Assembly: GCF_040448675.1 (NCBI RefSeq)
Contig: NZ_CP159289.1
Coordinates: 2,914,001-2,978,000, forward strand
Length of the DNA: 64,000 bases
DNA from: Dyadobacter sp. 676
Lineage (GTDB): Bacteria > Bacteroidota > Bacteroidia > Cytophagales > Spirosomataceae
Direction of reading: 5' to 3'
In this document: one piece after another, positions 54,513 through 63,343 of the stretch
Layout of the letters: every line of letters starts with the position of its first letter
How positions within the stretch are numbered: the stretch's first letter is position 1
Program-made: the position numbers and the translations under genes
Notes under the pieces: model-generated
The model's input: only the letters and a program-made list of their open reading frames with translations
Told to the model about the DNA's origin: nothing
Database searches by the model: none

Positions 54513-56216
54513 TTACTTTTTGTTTTTCGGAATATTAAGGCTGCTGAATTCACCCTTTTCCAGTTGTGCGGCCTGGCTGAACAGCTGGACGGCCTGCCGG
54601 TAAACATTATCCGTCGGGTTCAGCACCTGGAACACCTCGTTGTTTAACCCGCTTTTCTGCTTTCTGCCCCACACATAACGACCGATGATTGCCTTCGTTT
54701 GCGAGGTAATGAGCGGTTTGGAAAGGTTCAGTTCCTTTTCATTGGGTTTAATGCCCGCTTTCGATGCGTCTTTGACGAGCTCGGCCACCATGGCGTCGGT
54801 TACCTGGAACGACTTCAGGAATTCTTTGAAAGGCTGCTTTTCAAGCCGTTTCTGATTCTCGTTGGCATACCGTAAAGCATATTCACGGATAATATTCTTC
54901 GAATACAATTCAAAAAGGTATTTGCTGTTCAGCAAAGTATCCTTCGGAACAAAAATGTCGGGCGTAATGCCGCCGCCACCGTACACGATCCGACCACCGT
55001 CGGTTTTGTAAACTTTGCTCTTATCGAATTTAATGCTGTCGGCATTGAACAGCTCGCCGCTTTCGTAGCGGTGAGCCAGGTCCTGGCTGTAATCTTCGCC
55101 CTTACCCAATTCGTAGGGCTTCTGAATGCTGCGGCCGCTCGGCGTGTAGTAGCGTGAAATCGTCAACCTCAATTCCGAGCCGTCGGACAGTTTGATCGGC
55201 ATTTGTACGAGGCCTTTTCCGTAAGACCTTCTTCCGACAACCAACGCGCGGTCGTGGTCCTGCAATGCGCCTGCAAGGATCTCGGAGGCGGATGCGCTGC
55301 CTTCGTCGACCAGCACGATCAGCGGCCCCTGCTCAAAGAGACCCTCCACATGCGAACGCGTCTTGCGGTCGAAACGGCTGTCTTTTCCTTCGGTGTAAAC
55401 AAGCAGCTTATCGCCAGCGATAAACTCGTCGGCCATGCTTGTGGCGCGCTCCATATACCCTCCCGGGTTGCCGCGGAGGTCGAGAATGAGGTTTTTCAAA
55501 CCCTCGGCCTTCAATGTTTTCAGGGCGGACTTAAATTCGTCGTAAGTGGTTTCCGAAAAACGGCTCACTTTGATATAACCTATTTCCTGGTCCACCATAT
55601 AGGCCGCATCCACCGAGAAAGTAGGAATGCGGTCGCGGACCACCGAGAAGTTCATTCTATCCTTCAATCCGACCCGCTCGATAGACAGATCGACTTTCGT
55701 ACCCCGTTTTCCACGCAGCAACTTGTATACCTGCGCATTGGTAACGCCGGGGCCGGACAGGTTTTCTTTATTAACGGAAATGATACGGTCGCCGCTCTGG
55801 ATACCCGCCGCTTCCGAAGGCCCTCCGCTCAAAGGCGTAACCACATACACGGTGTCGTTATAAATATTGAACTCCACGCCGATGCCGTCGAAGCCTGATT
55901 CGAGTTGCGACCTCGCCGCGGTAGCCTCTTCCGCATTGAAATAGGCAGTGTGCGGATCGAGCTTTTCGAGCATTTTGGAAATCGAGAAATCGACCAGCTC
56001 TTCGGTATTTACCGAATCCACATAGTTGTTTTCGACCAGCATTAAAACTTCCCTGAACTTGCCGTAACCCTTCGCGACGTCGGATAGCTTCTTCCCGCCA
56101 CTGAAAAACGTACTTCCCAGCAGCACACCAGCCGCCAGCGTGATCGCAATGATGATGGGCAAACGAACTACGGATTTCGAGTTCTGAATCGGAGGCTGAG
56201 GTCTTTCTGAGTTCAT
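54513..56216 (-). CDS. C-terminal processing peptidase (S41 family, PDZ-containing)
   Basis: A 567-residue periplasmic protease with an N-terminal membrane anchor (LPIIIAITLAAGVLLGSTFF). After a linker come a PDZ domain (residues about 100-185, GIGVEFNIYNDTVYVVTPLSGGPSEAAGIQSGDRIISVNK), the S41 catalytic region with DEGSASASEILAGALQ (Ser) and RRSYGKGLVQ (Lys), and a C-terminal helical region. The enzyme trims or degrades envelope proteins with exposed C-termini. Separate from HtrA farther right. Upstream lies the acetoacetyl-CoA synthetase on the same strand. Confidence 0.93.
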   Translation of the reverse strand: MNSERPQPPIQNSKSVVRLPIIIAITLAAGVLLGSTFFSGGKKLSDVAKGYGKFREVLMLVENNYVDSVNTEELVDFSISKMLEKLDPHTAYFNAEEATAARSQLESGFDGIGVEFNIYNDTVYVVTPLSGGPSEAAGIQSGDRIISVNKENLSGPGVTNAQVYKLLRGKRGTKVDLSIERVGLKDRMNFSVVRDRIPTFSVDAAYMVDQEIGYIKVSRFSETTYDEFKSALKTLKAEGLKNLILDLRGNPGGYMERATSMADEFIAGDKLLVYTEGKDSRFDRKTRSHVEGLFEQGPLIVLVDEGSASASEILAGALQDHDRALVVGRRSYGKGLVQMPIKLSDGSELRLTISRYYTPSGRSIQKPYELGKGEDYSQDLAHRYESGELFNADSIKFDKSKVYKTDGGRIVYGGGGITPDIFVPKDTLLNSKYLFELYSKNIIREYALRYANENQKRLEKQPFKEFLKSFQVTDAMVAELVKDASKAGIKPNEKELNLSKPLITSQTKAIIGRYVWGRKQKSGLNNEVFQVLNPTDNVYRQAVQLFSQAAQLEKGEFSSLNIPKNKK

Positions 56217-56341
56217 ACCTGTTGGAATTAGGAGTATGGCTGGCGCCGGAGAAATTGCCTATTTCCCCAACGTGAATTAAATAATTTTGGTTGCCTAATG
56301 CAAATGAATGCAGCGTGTTAACAGACCAACGACACGGATTT

Positions 56342-58291
56342 CTAGATAAATGCCTTCAACGACTCGGGATTACGCATGGTATCGATATTAATGCATTTCG
56401 CCGGATCCTGCCCCATCAGTATCCGCTTCATCGGCGCTTCCATTTTTTTGCCGTTGATCGTGTAGGGAATATCGCTCACCTGCTCGATTGTGTCCGGAAC
56501 GTGCCGCGGGCTGTATTGCGTCCGCAATGTGTCCCTGATCTGCTGTTTCAGCTCGTCGGTCAGTTCCTTATCTTTCGCCAAAACGACAAACAGCGATATG
56601 GTGCCCTCTCCATTCGATTTTTCGAGATAAACGGCCAGACTATCCTTCACATCCGGAATACTTTCCACCGCCCGGTATATCTCCGCCGTCCCGATGCGCA
56701 CGCCGCCGCGGTTCAGGGTAGCATCGGATCGCCCGTAAATGATGACCGATTTCCGGTCCGTGATTTTGATCCAGTCGCCGTGCCGCCACACATGCGGGTA
56801 CATTTCAAAATAGCTGGACAAGTATTTTTCGTCATGATCATCGTTCCAGAAGTAAATGGGCATCGACGGCATGGGCTGTGTGATGACCATTTCGCCCAAT
56901 TCATTCAAAACAGACCGGCCGTTTTCATCGAACGCTTCGATTTTAGCACCCAGCATCCGGCACTGGATTTCTCCCGCATACACGGGGAGCAGCGGACAAC
57001 CGCCTACGAACGCGCTGCACACGTCTGTGCCTCCGCTCAACGAGATCAGCCACACATCCTTTTTGACTTGCCTGTAAATCCATTCAAACGCCTCGGGTGG
57101 CAATGGCGAGCCTGTCGAACCGATCGTTTCCAGATGGTTTAATCGCTCGGAACTAATGCTGACGCCGCTTTTCATCGAAGCGATATAGAATGCCGCTCCG
57201 CTGCCAAAATGCGTAATACGGGCCTTTTCGGCCAATGTCCAGAGCACTTGCGACGATGGATAGGCCGGTGCGCCGTCGTACAGCACCAGTGTGGCTCCGC
57301 ACAGCAACGAACTCAGCGCATAATTCCACATCATCCAGCCGGTTGTCGAGTACCAGAAATAACGGTCGCCGGGCTTTACATTCTGATGTAAAATCAGCGC
57401 CTTCATATGCTCGATCAGGCAACCGCCGACGCTATGGGTAATAGCTTTGGGCTTCGCCGTCGTTCCGGAAGAATAGAGGACCCAGATCGGATGGTCGAAT
57501 GGCACGGGCTCGAAGTCGATTCCGGAATTTTCGAAATGCAGAATATCGTCCCACGAGGTAAACCGGTCGGGACGGGTTTCCGAAAATATATTGTTGATCA
57601 GCACCGTGTCTCCGACGGTGGGAAGCGATGCGTGCAGCTCACCGGCGAACGAGGTAATGTCGTAGACTTTGCCATTGTAAAAATACCCGTCTACAGTAAA
57701 CAAAACCTTTGGCTCGATTTGCGAAAAACGTTCGGTTATCGCGGGTTTTCCAAAGTCCGGCGAACAGGACGACCAAACTGCGCCTACCGCATTCGTAGCC
57801 AGGAATGCGACTATTGCTTCCGGAATATTGGGTAATACGGCCGCCACACGATCGCCCGGCTTCACTCCGCGCTGTTTCAACCAGGTGGAAACGGCCGCGA
57901 CCTGCCCTTCGAGCGTGTCCCAGGAGATTTCGACAAGCTCCGATTTTTCAGACTGAAAGAGGATCGCCGGCCTGTCCTTTGTTTTGTTTCTGAAAATGTG
58001 CTCCGCATAGTTCAGCTTCGAGCGGGTGAACCAGCGTGTGCCGATAAAGCCGCTTACCGGCCGTTGCAGCACTTCCAGATACAGGTCGTGCGATTTGATA
58101 TTGAAGTTATTCCAGAGACTTTCCCAGAAATCTTCCAGGTCGGTAACCGACCATTCCCAAAGATCGTGATAAGAACGGAAATAGAGCCCTTTTTTGACAA
58201 ACAGCCAGTCCATGTACTTTTTCAGATTGGACTGTTCCAACAGGGTCCTCCCCGGTTTCCACAAAGGTTGCGCCTGCGCCTCAGCTGACAT
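56342..58291 (-). CDS. Acetoacetate-CoA ligase
   Basis: An acyl-adenylate synthetase of 649 residues that makes acetoacetyl-CoA from acetoacetate, CoA and ATP. The N-terminal region (WEWSVTDLEDFWESLWNNFNI, RWFTRSKLNYAEHIF) is typical of the acetyl/acetoacetyl-CoA synthetase branch. The nucleotide motif VLYSSGTTAKPKAITHSVGG has an Ala where GTTGKPK is usual. Later YFWYSTTGWMMWNYALSSL and the ATP motif GDWIKITDRKSVIIYGRSDATLNRGGVRIG are conserved, with MEAPMKRIL near the end holding the catalytic Lys. The transcript has a 302-base gap before rluB on the other strand. Confidence 0.92.
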   Translation of the reverse strand: MSAEAQAQPLWKPGRTLLEQSNLKKYMDWLFVKKGLYFRSYHDLWEWSVTDLEDFWESLWNNFNIKSHDLYLEVLQRPVSGFIGTRWFTRSKLNYAEHIFRNKTKDRPAILFQSEKSELVEISWDTLEGQVAAVSTWLKQRGVKPGDRVAAVLPNIPEAIVAFLATNAVGAVWSSCSPDFGKPAITERFSQIEPKVLFTVDGYFYNGKVYDITSFAGELHASLPTVGDTVLINNIFSETRPDRFTSWDDILHFENSGIDFEPVPFDHPIWVLYSSGTTAKPKAITHSVGGCLIEHMKALILHQNVKPGDRYFWYSTTGWMMWNYALSSLLCGATLVLYDGAPAYPSSQVLWTLAEKARITHFGSGAAFYIASMKSGVSISSERLNHLETIGSTGSPLPPEAFEWIYRQVKKDVWLISLSGGTDVCSAFVGGCPLLPVYAGEIQCRMLGAKIEAFDENGRSVLNELGEMVITQPMPSMPIYFWNDDHDEKYLSSYFEMYPHVWRHGDWIKITDRKSVIIYGRSDATLNRGGVRIGTAEIYRAVESIPDVKDSLAVYLEKSNGEGTISLFVVLAKDKELTDELKQQIRDTLRTQYSPRHVPDTIEQVSDIPYTINGKKMEAPMKRILMGQDPAKCINIDTMRNPESLKAFI

Positions 58292-58425
58292 AATGCACTT
58301 GTTAATGAAGGTTTAGTTAGGGAAAATGCCCATTTTCGGCCGCATTTCTCTGATAGTACTTATAAACGTTCCTGTTGCATTTTTGGCATAAACACTTCCA
58401 AAAATATTTTCTCGCAAAATTCCCG

Positions 58426-58433
58426 TATCTTTG
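58426..58433 (+). promoter_or_regulatory. Promoter -7 element for the rluB-like gene
   Basis: TATCTTTG is an exact TAnnTTTG; TTT rather than TTG lies at the -33 position. The leader would be about 150 bases. Apart from this box, I see nothing else recognisable in the 302-base gap 58292-58593. Confidence 0.5.
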
Positions 58434-58593
58434 CAGGCTATTTTTTTCTAACACTAAGTACTCTGACCATCAGATACGTTGGCTAACCAGTTTTAGTGGC
58501 AATGCATACCATTCTGTGCGAATTAATGCACTAATCGGTTACAAGGTAAATTTGTAAAGAGGAAATAAATCCAGTAGTGATACTGCATTCCTG

Positions 58594-60107
58594 ATGAGAA
58601 ACAGAAACAATTCCAGAGGCGGCAACAGCTCCCGCCCGTCGGCCGGAGGCTCCAAAGATGGAGGCGGCTACTTCAAACGCACAAAGCCGGAAGTGGAAAG
58701 CCGGTTCAGCAAGCCCAGCATTAAAAAATCCAGCCTGCGTTTTTCAGCGCCTGCCGAAAACAAGGGCCAGAAAGCACGTCCCAGCTTCGATCATGAAAGG
58801 TCCCGCGATGAGCGTTCCGGCTATGATAAACCGGGCTTCACCAGGCCGGATTTCAAGAAATGGGACAAAGGCGGTAACGATCGCCCCTTCCGCCGCGAAG
58901 GTGATTCTGCCGAACGCGGTTTTAAAAAGGATTTTGGTAAAAAAGATTTCCGTTCCGGTGACCGTCCTGAAAGACCGGGCTTCGGCGGAGACCGCAACCG
59001 TGAGTTCAAACCCCGGTTCGACAGAGATAATGACGAGCGAGAGTTCAGGCCACGCCCTGAAAGAGACGCGCGTGATTTCAAATCGCGGCCCGAAAGAGGC
59101 AATGGCGATCGTGAATTCAAACCACGTTTTGAAAGGGACGACCGCGATTTCAAACCGCGTGGTGAGCGGCCGGGCCAGGATAGGCCGGGGCGTTCATTCG
59201 ACCGGAACGAAGGTCCGTTCAAAAAAAAGAAGATAGGGACGATAAACCCTATCGCTCCCGTTTTCAGGACGATGAGCAGGAAGACCGCAGTGGGCTGGAA
59301 AGGCGCGTAGGCCGTTATGAAACCGCACCACGCTATAATCTCGACAACTACGAGCATAAGAAAAAGCCGGCGGCGAGGCATAAAGAGAAGGACGAAAGCA
59401 ACGAGATCCGCCTCAACCGTTACATCGCCAACGCGGGCATTTGCTCCCGCCGTGAGGCCGATGACCTGATATCTTCGGGTCAGATTTCCGTTAACGGCAA
59501 GATCATCACTGAAATGGGCTACAAAGTAAAGCCCACCGACGTGGTGAAATACGGCAAAAAGGCATTGAACCCGGAGAAAATGGTGTACATCCTGATCAAT
59601 AAACCGAAGGATTACATCACGACAACCGACGATCCCGAAGAACGCAAAACCGTCCTCGACCTGATTGCGGGCGCATGCTCGGAGCGCGTGTATCCCGTAG
59701 GCCGCCTCGACCGTAATACGACCGGCCTGCTTTTGCTTACCAATGACGGTGAACTCGCCGAGAAACTGACGCATCCGTCGAGCGGAATCAAGAAAATCTA
59801 TCAGGCCGAACTAGATAAACCCATCACTACCGAGGACTTCGAGCGGCTTCAAGCCGGCCTGGAACTGGAAGACGGCTTCATCCGCCCCGACGAAGTGGGT
59901 ATCGTTACGCCCGACGCCTATGTCGTAGGCCTGGAAATTCACAGCGGCCGCAACCGCATCGTTCGCCGCATGTTCGAGCATTTGGGTTACGAAGTCCAGA
60001 AACTCGACCGTACCGTTTTCGCCGGTTTGAACAAAAAAGACCTGCCCAGAGGAAAATGGCGCTTCCTGACGGAGAAAGAGGTGATTAAGCTGAAATTCCT
60101 GCTTTGA
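58594..60107 (+). pseudogene. rluB: RluB-like 23S rRNA pseudouridine synthase with RG-rich extension, frame change at an A8 run
   Basis: The first 210 residues are low-complexity and basic, rich in Arg, Gly, Asp, Phe with repeats such as REFKPRFERDxRDFK. A frame change at A8 (59221-59228) separates it from IRLNRYIANAGICSRREADDLISSGQISVNGKII (S4 domain) and VYPVGRLDRNTTGLLLLTNDGEL (catalytic Asp) to the stop at 60107. One more A, or a -1 slip, joins the two as a 504-residue protein. In frame the run reads AAA AAA AAG AAG, which contains an in-phase A AAA AAG heptamer, and without shifting a 238-residue protein ending at 59310 would be made. The enzyme modifies 23S rRNA. Confidence 0.85.
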
Positions 60108-60129
60108 TTCACAAAGCATTGAAAACAAG

Positions 60130-60160
60130 AAGGGCTGCGATGGTGATCATCGCAGCCCTT
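60130..60160. terminator. Bidirectional terminator between rluB and HtrA genes
   Basis: AAGGGCTGCGATG and CATCGCAGCCCTT form a perfect 13-bp stem around GTGAT between converging genes; T-tracts are short. Confidence 0.75.
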
Positions 60161-60185
60161 CGCTTATTTATACATTAGATTGAAA

Positions 60186-61715
60186 TTACAATCTGAATCC
60201 GAATGAGTAGATATCGTAAGGAGCATCGGGATAAAGTCCTTCGAATTGTACCATCGAATCTTCTTTACCCGCGATCGCCGCTTCGAATTCCTTTACAGTT
60301 TTTACGGTTTTACCATTGACTTTGGTGATAATAAACCCTTCTTCCACTTGCGAGCGCGCGAACTTGCCGCCTTCGATCGACAACACTTTCACACCACCAT
60401 CGATTTTGTAGCGTGACAGTCTTTGTTTCTCCTGGTCGGTCAGGTTCCCGAACTGCGCTCCGAGTGAGCTCATTACCGCGGCCGCTTCGTCTCTCTTGAT
60501 GATTTCAGAGCCGCCTGCGCGGTTACGCAACGTAACGGTCAGCTCTTTTTCTTTACCGTCGCGGTTAATGGTCAGGTTCACTTTATCGCCGGGTTTGTGC
60601 AGGCCGATCGATTGCTGCAATTCAGGGATCGAGTGGATATTTACACCATCCACTTTCACAATCACGTCACCCTTGTTGACGCCACCTGCTTTCGCGGCAC
60701 TGTTTTCGGTGAAATCGCGGACGTACACACCGTCGCTTACTTTGACACCGTATTCTTCCGCTTTTCTGCTATCGAGGTCGTCGAGGGAAATACCTAGATA
60801 ACCACGTTGTACATTACCGAACTTGATCAGGTCGCTGGACACCTTTTTCACAATGCTCGAAGGCACTGCGAATGCGTAACCGGCGAAGCTACCCGTAGGG
60901 CTTGCAATCGCGGTGTTGATACCGATCAGCTCACCTTTCAGGTTCACCAATGCGCCACCACTGTTTCCGGGGTTCACGACGGCGTCGGTCTGGATAAAAG
61001 ATTCCAGTGGCGAATCACCGGGAGCAGAAGAAGTCGGCTGCATCTGGTTACGGCGCGATTGGCCGATAATACCCAGGCCACGGCCTTTGGCGCTCACAAT
61101 ACCGGCAGTAACGGTCGACTCAAGGTTGAAAGGGTTACCAACGGCAACCACCCACTCCCCTACTTTCACGGCATCCGAATTACCCAGCGTTACCGCGGGT
61201 AGGTCCTTTCCTTCGATTTTAATCACCGCGATGTCGGTTGACGGGTCGGTACCGATGATTTTCGCCCGAAACTTACTCTTGTTATGCAAGGTAACTTCGA
61301 GCTCCTGCGCGCCTTCCACAACGTGGTTGTTGGTCACGATATAACCATCATTTGTAATGATTACACCGGAACCGGTCGCTTCCGATTGCTGCGGGCCCCG
61401 GGGGCTTCCGAAGTCATCGCCGAAAAAATCGCGGAAAATATCGGGGATTTGCTGGCCGCGGTAAGCCTGCCTTGTGCTGATAGACTTAATGTGGACCACC
61501 GTTGGCGTAGTCGCTTCTGCCGCGTAAACAAAATCACCGGGAGCACCTGCCGGGGCACCTGCCGACGTAAAACGTGCCAGGGACTCGGCGGGGGCTTCTT
61601 TAAAAATTACATCTCTATCACTATCAGGACCAAGCAGTTTGAGGCCAGCCACGGTTGATGCACTTGAAATCAACCCAACCAACACCAAACCTTTCCAATT
61701 TGTTTTCATAGACAT
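60186..61715 (-). CDS. degQ: HtrA/DegQ-family periplasmic serine protease
   Basis: A 509-residue chymotrypsin-fold protease and chaperone, membrane-anchored or exported through its N-terminal hydrophobic segment. Catalytic residues are His in YIVTNNHVVEGA, Asp in GTDPSTDIAVIKIEG and Ser in NPGNSGGALVNLKGELIGINTA. Two PDZ domains follow (RGYLGISLDDLDSRKAEEYGVKVSDGVYVRDF, and a second near GSEIIKRDEAAAVMSSLG ... VKVLSIEGGKFARSQVEEG). It degrades or refolds misfolded periplasmic proteins. The gene is alone on the minus strand; TATCTTTG occurs in the region upstream, but I do not assign a promoter. Confidence 0.95.
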   Translation of the reverse strand: MSMKTNWKGLVLVGLISSASTVAGLKLLGPDSDRDVIFKEAPAESLARFTSAGAPAGAPGDFVYAAEATTPTVVHIKSISTRQAYRGQQIPDIFRDFFGDDFGSPRGPQQSEATGSGVIITNDGYIVTNNHVVEGAQELEVTLHNKSKFRAKIIGTDPSTDIAVIKIEGKDLPAVTLGNSDAVKVGEWVVAVGNPFNLESTVTAGIVSAKGRGLGIIGQSRRNQMQPTSSAPGDSPLESFIQTDAVVNPGNSGGALVNLKGELIGINTAIASPTGSFAGYAFAVPSSIVKKVSSDLIKFGNVQRGYLGISLDDLDSRKAEEYGVKVSDGVYVRDFTENSAAKAGGVNKGDVIVKVDGVNIHSIPELQQSIGLHKPGDKVNLTINRDGKEKELTVTLRNRAGGSEIIKRDEAAAVMSSLGAQFGNLTDQEKQRLSRYKIDGGVKVLSIEGGKFARSQVEEGFIITKVNGKTVKTVKEFEAAIAGKEDSMVQFEGLYPDAPYDIYSFGFRL

Positions 61716-61863
61716 ATGTTGGGGTTATATTTTTATGGACAAATAACGCAAATCAATCAACAAATTATTCCCGCCGTAGATTCGTTTAACATCTTTTAAC
61801 AAAGATATTTCATCTGGGGATTTACTAAAATATCCTGCCAGGCGATTATCTACCGGCGTTCAT

Positions 61864-61893
61864 AAAAAAGGCGTTATCCTCACGAATAACGCC
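61864..61893 (-). terminator. Terminator after the Hsp20 gene
   Basis: Minus-strand GGCGTTAT pairs with ATAACGCC around an 8-base loop, then T6. It lies directly after the Hsp20 stop codon. Confidence 0.8.
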
Positions 61894-61913
61894 CATTATG
61901 CAGACCGCCCCGA

Positions 61914-62342
61914 TCAGGCAATCTCAATCAGTCGGGCAGGTTTTTCTTTTGCTTCCTCACGTTTGGGGAGCACGATACTCAGGATGCCGTCGGCATAATT
62001 CGCCTCGATCTTGTCCCCGTCAACGGTATTGGGTAAAGTGAAAGTTCTCTGGAAAGATGTGTATTTAAATTCTTTCCTGGTGTACTTCTCATTTTTTTCT
62101 TCTTCCTTCTGCTCTTTCTCAGCTGAAATGGTCAGTTGATTTTTCTCGAGGTTCAGTTTGAAGTCTGATTTCTGAAGGCCGGGAGCCGCTACTTCAATGC
62201 GGAAACCTTCCTTATTTTCAACCACATTCACAGCTGGCACGGTACCTGCGAAAGCAGGGGTGTTAAACTCGTGGAATAGATCCTTACCAAAAAATCCGTT
62301 CAAATAAGATGGACCTGCGAAATGTTTGACTAATGTGCTCAT
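61914..62342 (-). CDS. Hsp20/alpha-crystallin family chaperone
   Basis: A 142-residue small heat-shock protein that holds unfolded proteins. It has the alpha-crystallin domain from about residue 38: PAVNVVENKEGFRIEVAAPGLQKSDFKLNLEKNQLTISAEKEQ, then KEFKYTSFQRTFTLPNTVDGDKIEANYADGILSIVLPKRE, containing the conserved A-x-x-x-n-G-v-L-like motif (YADGILSIVLPK), and a short C-terminal tail with no clear IXI. Terminator follows; the 240 bases upstream hold no clear promoter, only scattered CAAAATG repeats. Confidence 0.93.
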   Translation of the reverse strand: MSTLVKHFAGPSYLNGFFGKDLFHEFNTPAFAGTVPAVNVVENKEGFRIEVAAPGLQKSDFKLNLEKNQLTISAEKEQKEEEKNEKYTRKEFKYTSFQRTFTLPNTVDGDKIEANYADGILSIVLPKREEAKEKPARLIEIA

Positions 62343-62582
62343 TGTTATAAGATTTTTATGTTCTATGTTTTCAGTTTCTTCTAACCGTCGTGGTTATGCC
62401 CTGTATTTAACAACTTCTGTTCCGGGCTGGAAAAATGGGAAAAATAGTGACAAAATGGCCGCATTCGTCCGGCTTTTCTCCGGAATGCAGACAAAATGAC
62501 CGACAATCGTTTTTTCAAAACACACAAAACGACATTAGCCCATAGGAGAACCAATGAGCAGACGCTTTAAAAACAAGTAAGG

Positions 62583-63329
62583 TTATTTCAATTCAAGGAT
62601 TGCGCAGGCCTGCTCGGAAGCGGATTGTTCGGCTTTTTTCTTGGTAAAGCCGTTGCCAATGGCGAAGGGCTCGTCGTTAACGAGGATTTGGGAGATGAAT
62701 TCGCGGTGGTGCCGGGTACCCCGTTCTTCGAGTATTTCGAAGCGGATCTCCTTGCCCTCGCGCTGCGCCCATTCGATGATGAGACTTTTGAAGTTCACAT
62801 TGTTCTGGATAATACTGTCCAGATCGTAATGTGTGATGAGCTTGCTGATGATGAAGGTCCGCGTGAAACGGAAGCCCTTATCGAGGTAAATGGCGCCTAC
62901 GAATGCTTCGAGCGCGTCCCCGTACATGGATGAGCGTGGCGACATACCGCGGCGGTTGCCGTCGTATTCGATCAGCCGGTCGAGGCCCAGCTTGCGCGAA
63001 ATCTGGTTCAGCGACTCGCGATTCACGATCCGAGAGCGGATTTCGGTGAGGAAGCCCTCGTCTTTGTAGGGATATTTGGTAAAAAGAAACTCTGCCACCA
63101 CCATGCCCAGCACCGCGTCGCCCAGGTATTCCAAACGCTCGTTCGATTCCCTGAAACCTTTGATAGCGGTCTCGCGGGAAGCGGAGGTGTGCCTGAAAGC
63201 CAGCTGATAAACGCCGAGATTAGAAGGCTTGTCGCCTATAACATGCGCAATCGACTCCTTAAATTTTTTGTCCTCAGCACTTCCGGTCCTGAACAGGGAA
63301 AGTATCGGTATAAGAATTCGCTTTGCCAA
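62583..63329 (-). CDS. rnc: Ribonuclease III
   Basis: A 248-residue double-strand-specific endoribonuclease that processes rRNA and degrades dsRNA. The family signature NERLEYLGDAVLGMVVAEFLF lies near residues 63-83, with catalytic Glu and Asp; a second catalytic acidic residue comes in SMYGDALEAFVGAIYLD. The C-terminal dsRNA-binding domain is at about 170-248 (NFKSLIIEWAQREGKEIRFEILEERGTRHHREFISQILVNDEPFAIGNGFTKKKAEQSASEQA). It lies 14 bases after fabF and is probably in one operon with it, an arrangement common in Bacteroidota. Confidence 0.97.
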   Translation of the reverse strand: MAKRILIPILSLFRTGSAEDKKFKESIAHVIGDKPSNLGVYQLAFRHTSASRETAIKGFRESNERLEYLGDAVLGMVVAEFLFTKYPYKDEGFLTEIRSRIVNRESLNQISRKLGLDRLIEYDGNRRGMSPRSSMYGDALEAFVGAIYLDKGFRFTRTFIISKLITHYDLDSIIQNNVNFKSLIIEWAQREGKEIRFEILEERGTRHHREFISQILVNDEPFAIGNGFTKKKAEQSASEQACAILELK

Positions 63330-63343
63330 TGGTAGAGATTTAA

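Noticed and set aside
58990..59170. Recurrent units in the RG-rich region considered as a CRISPR-like array.
   Set aside because: The repeats are coding, degenerate and without spacers of constant length.
62461..62488. Inverted repeat CCGG/CCGG with GCATT/AATGC upstream of the Hsp20 gene, considered as rnc terminator.
   Set aside because: Its stem is interrupted and there is no U-tract on either strand.
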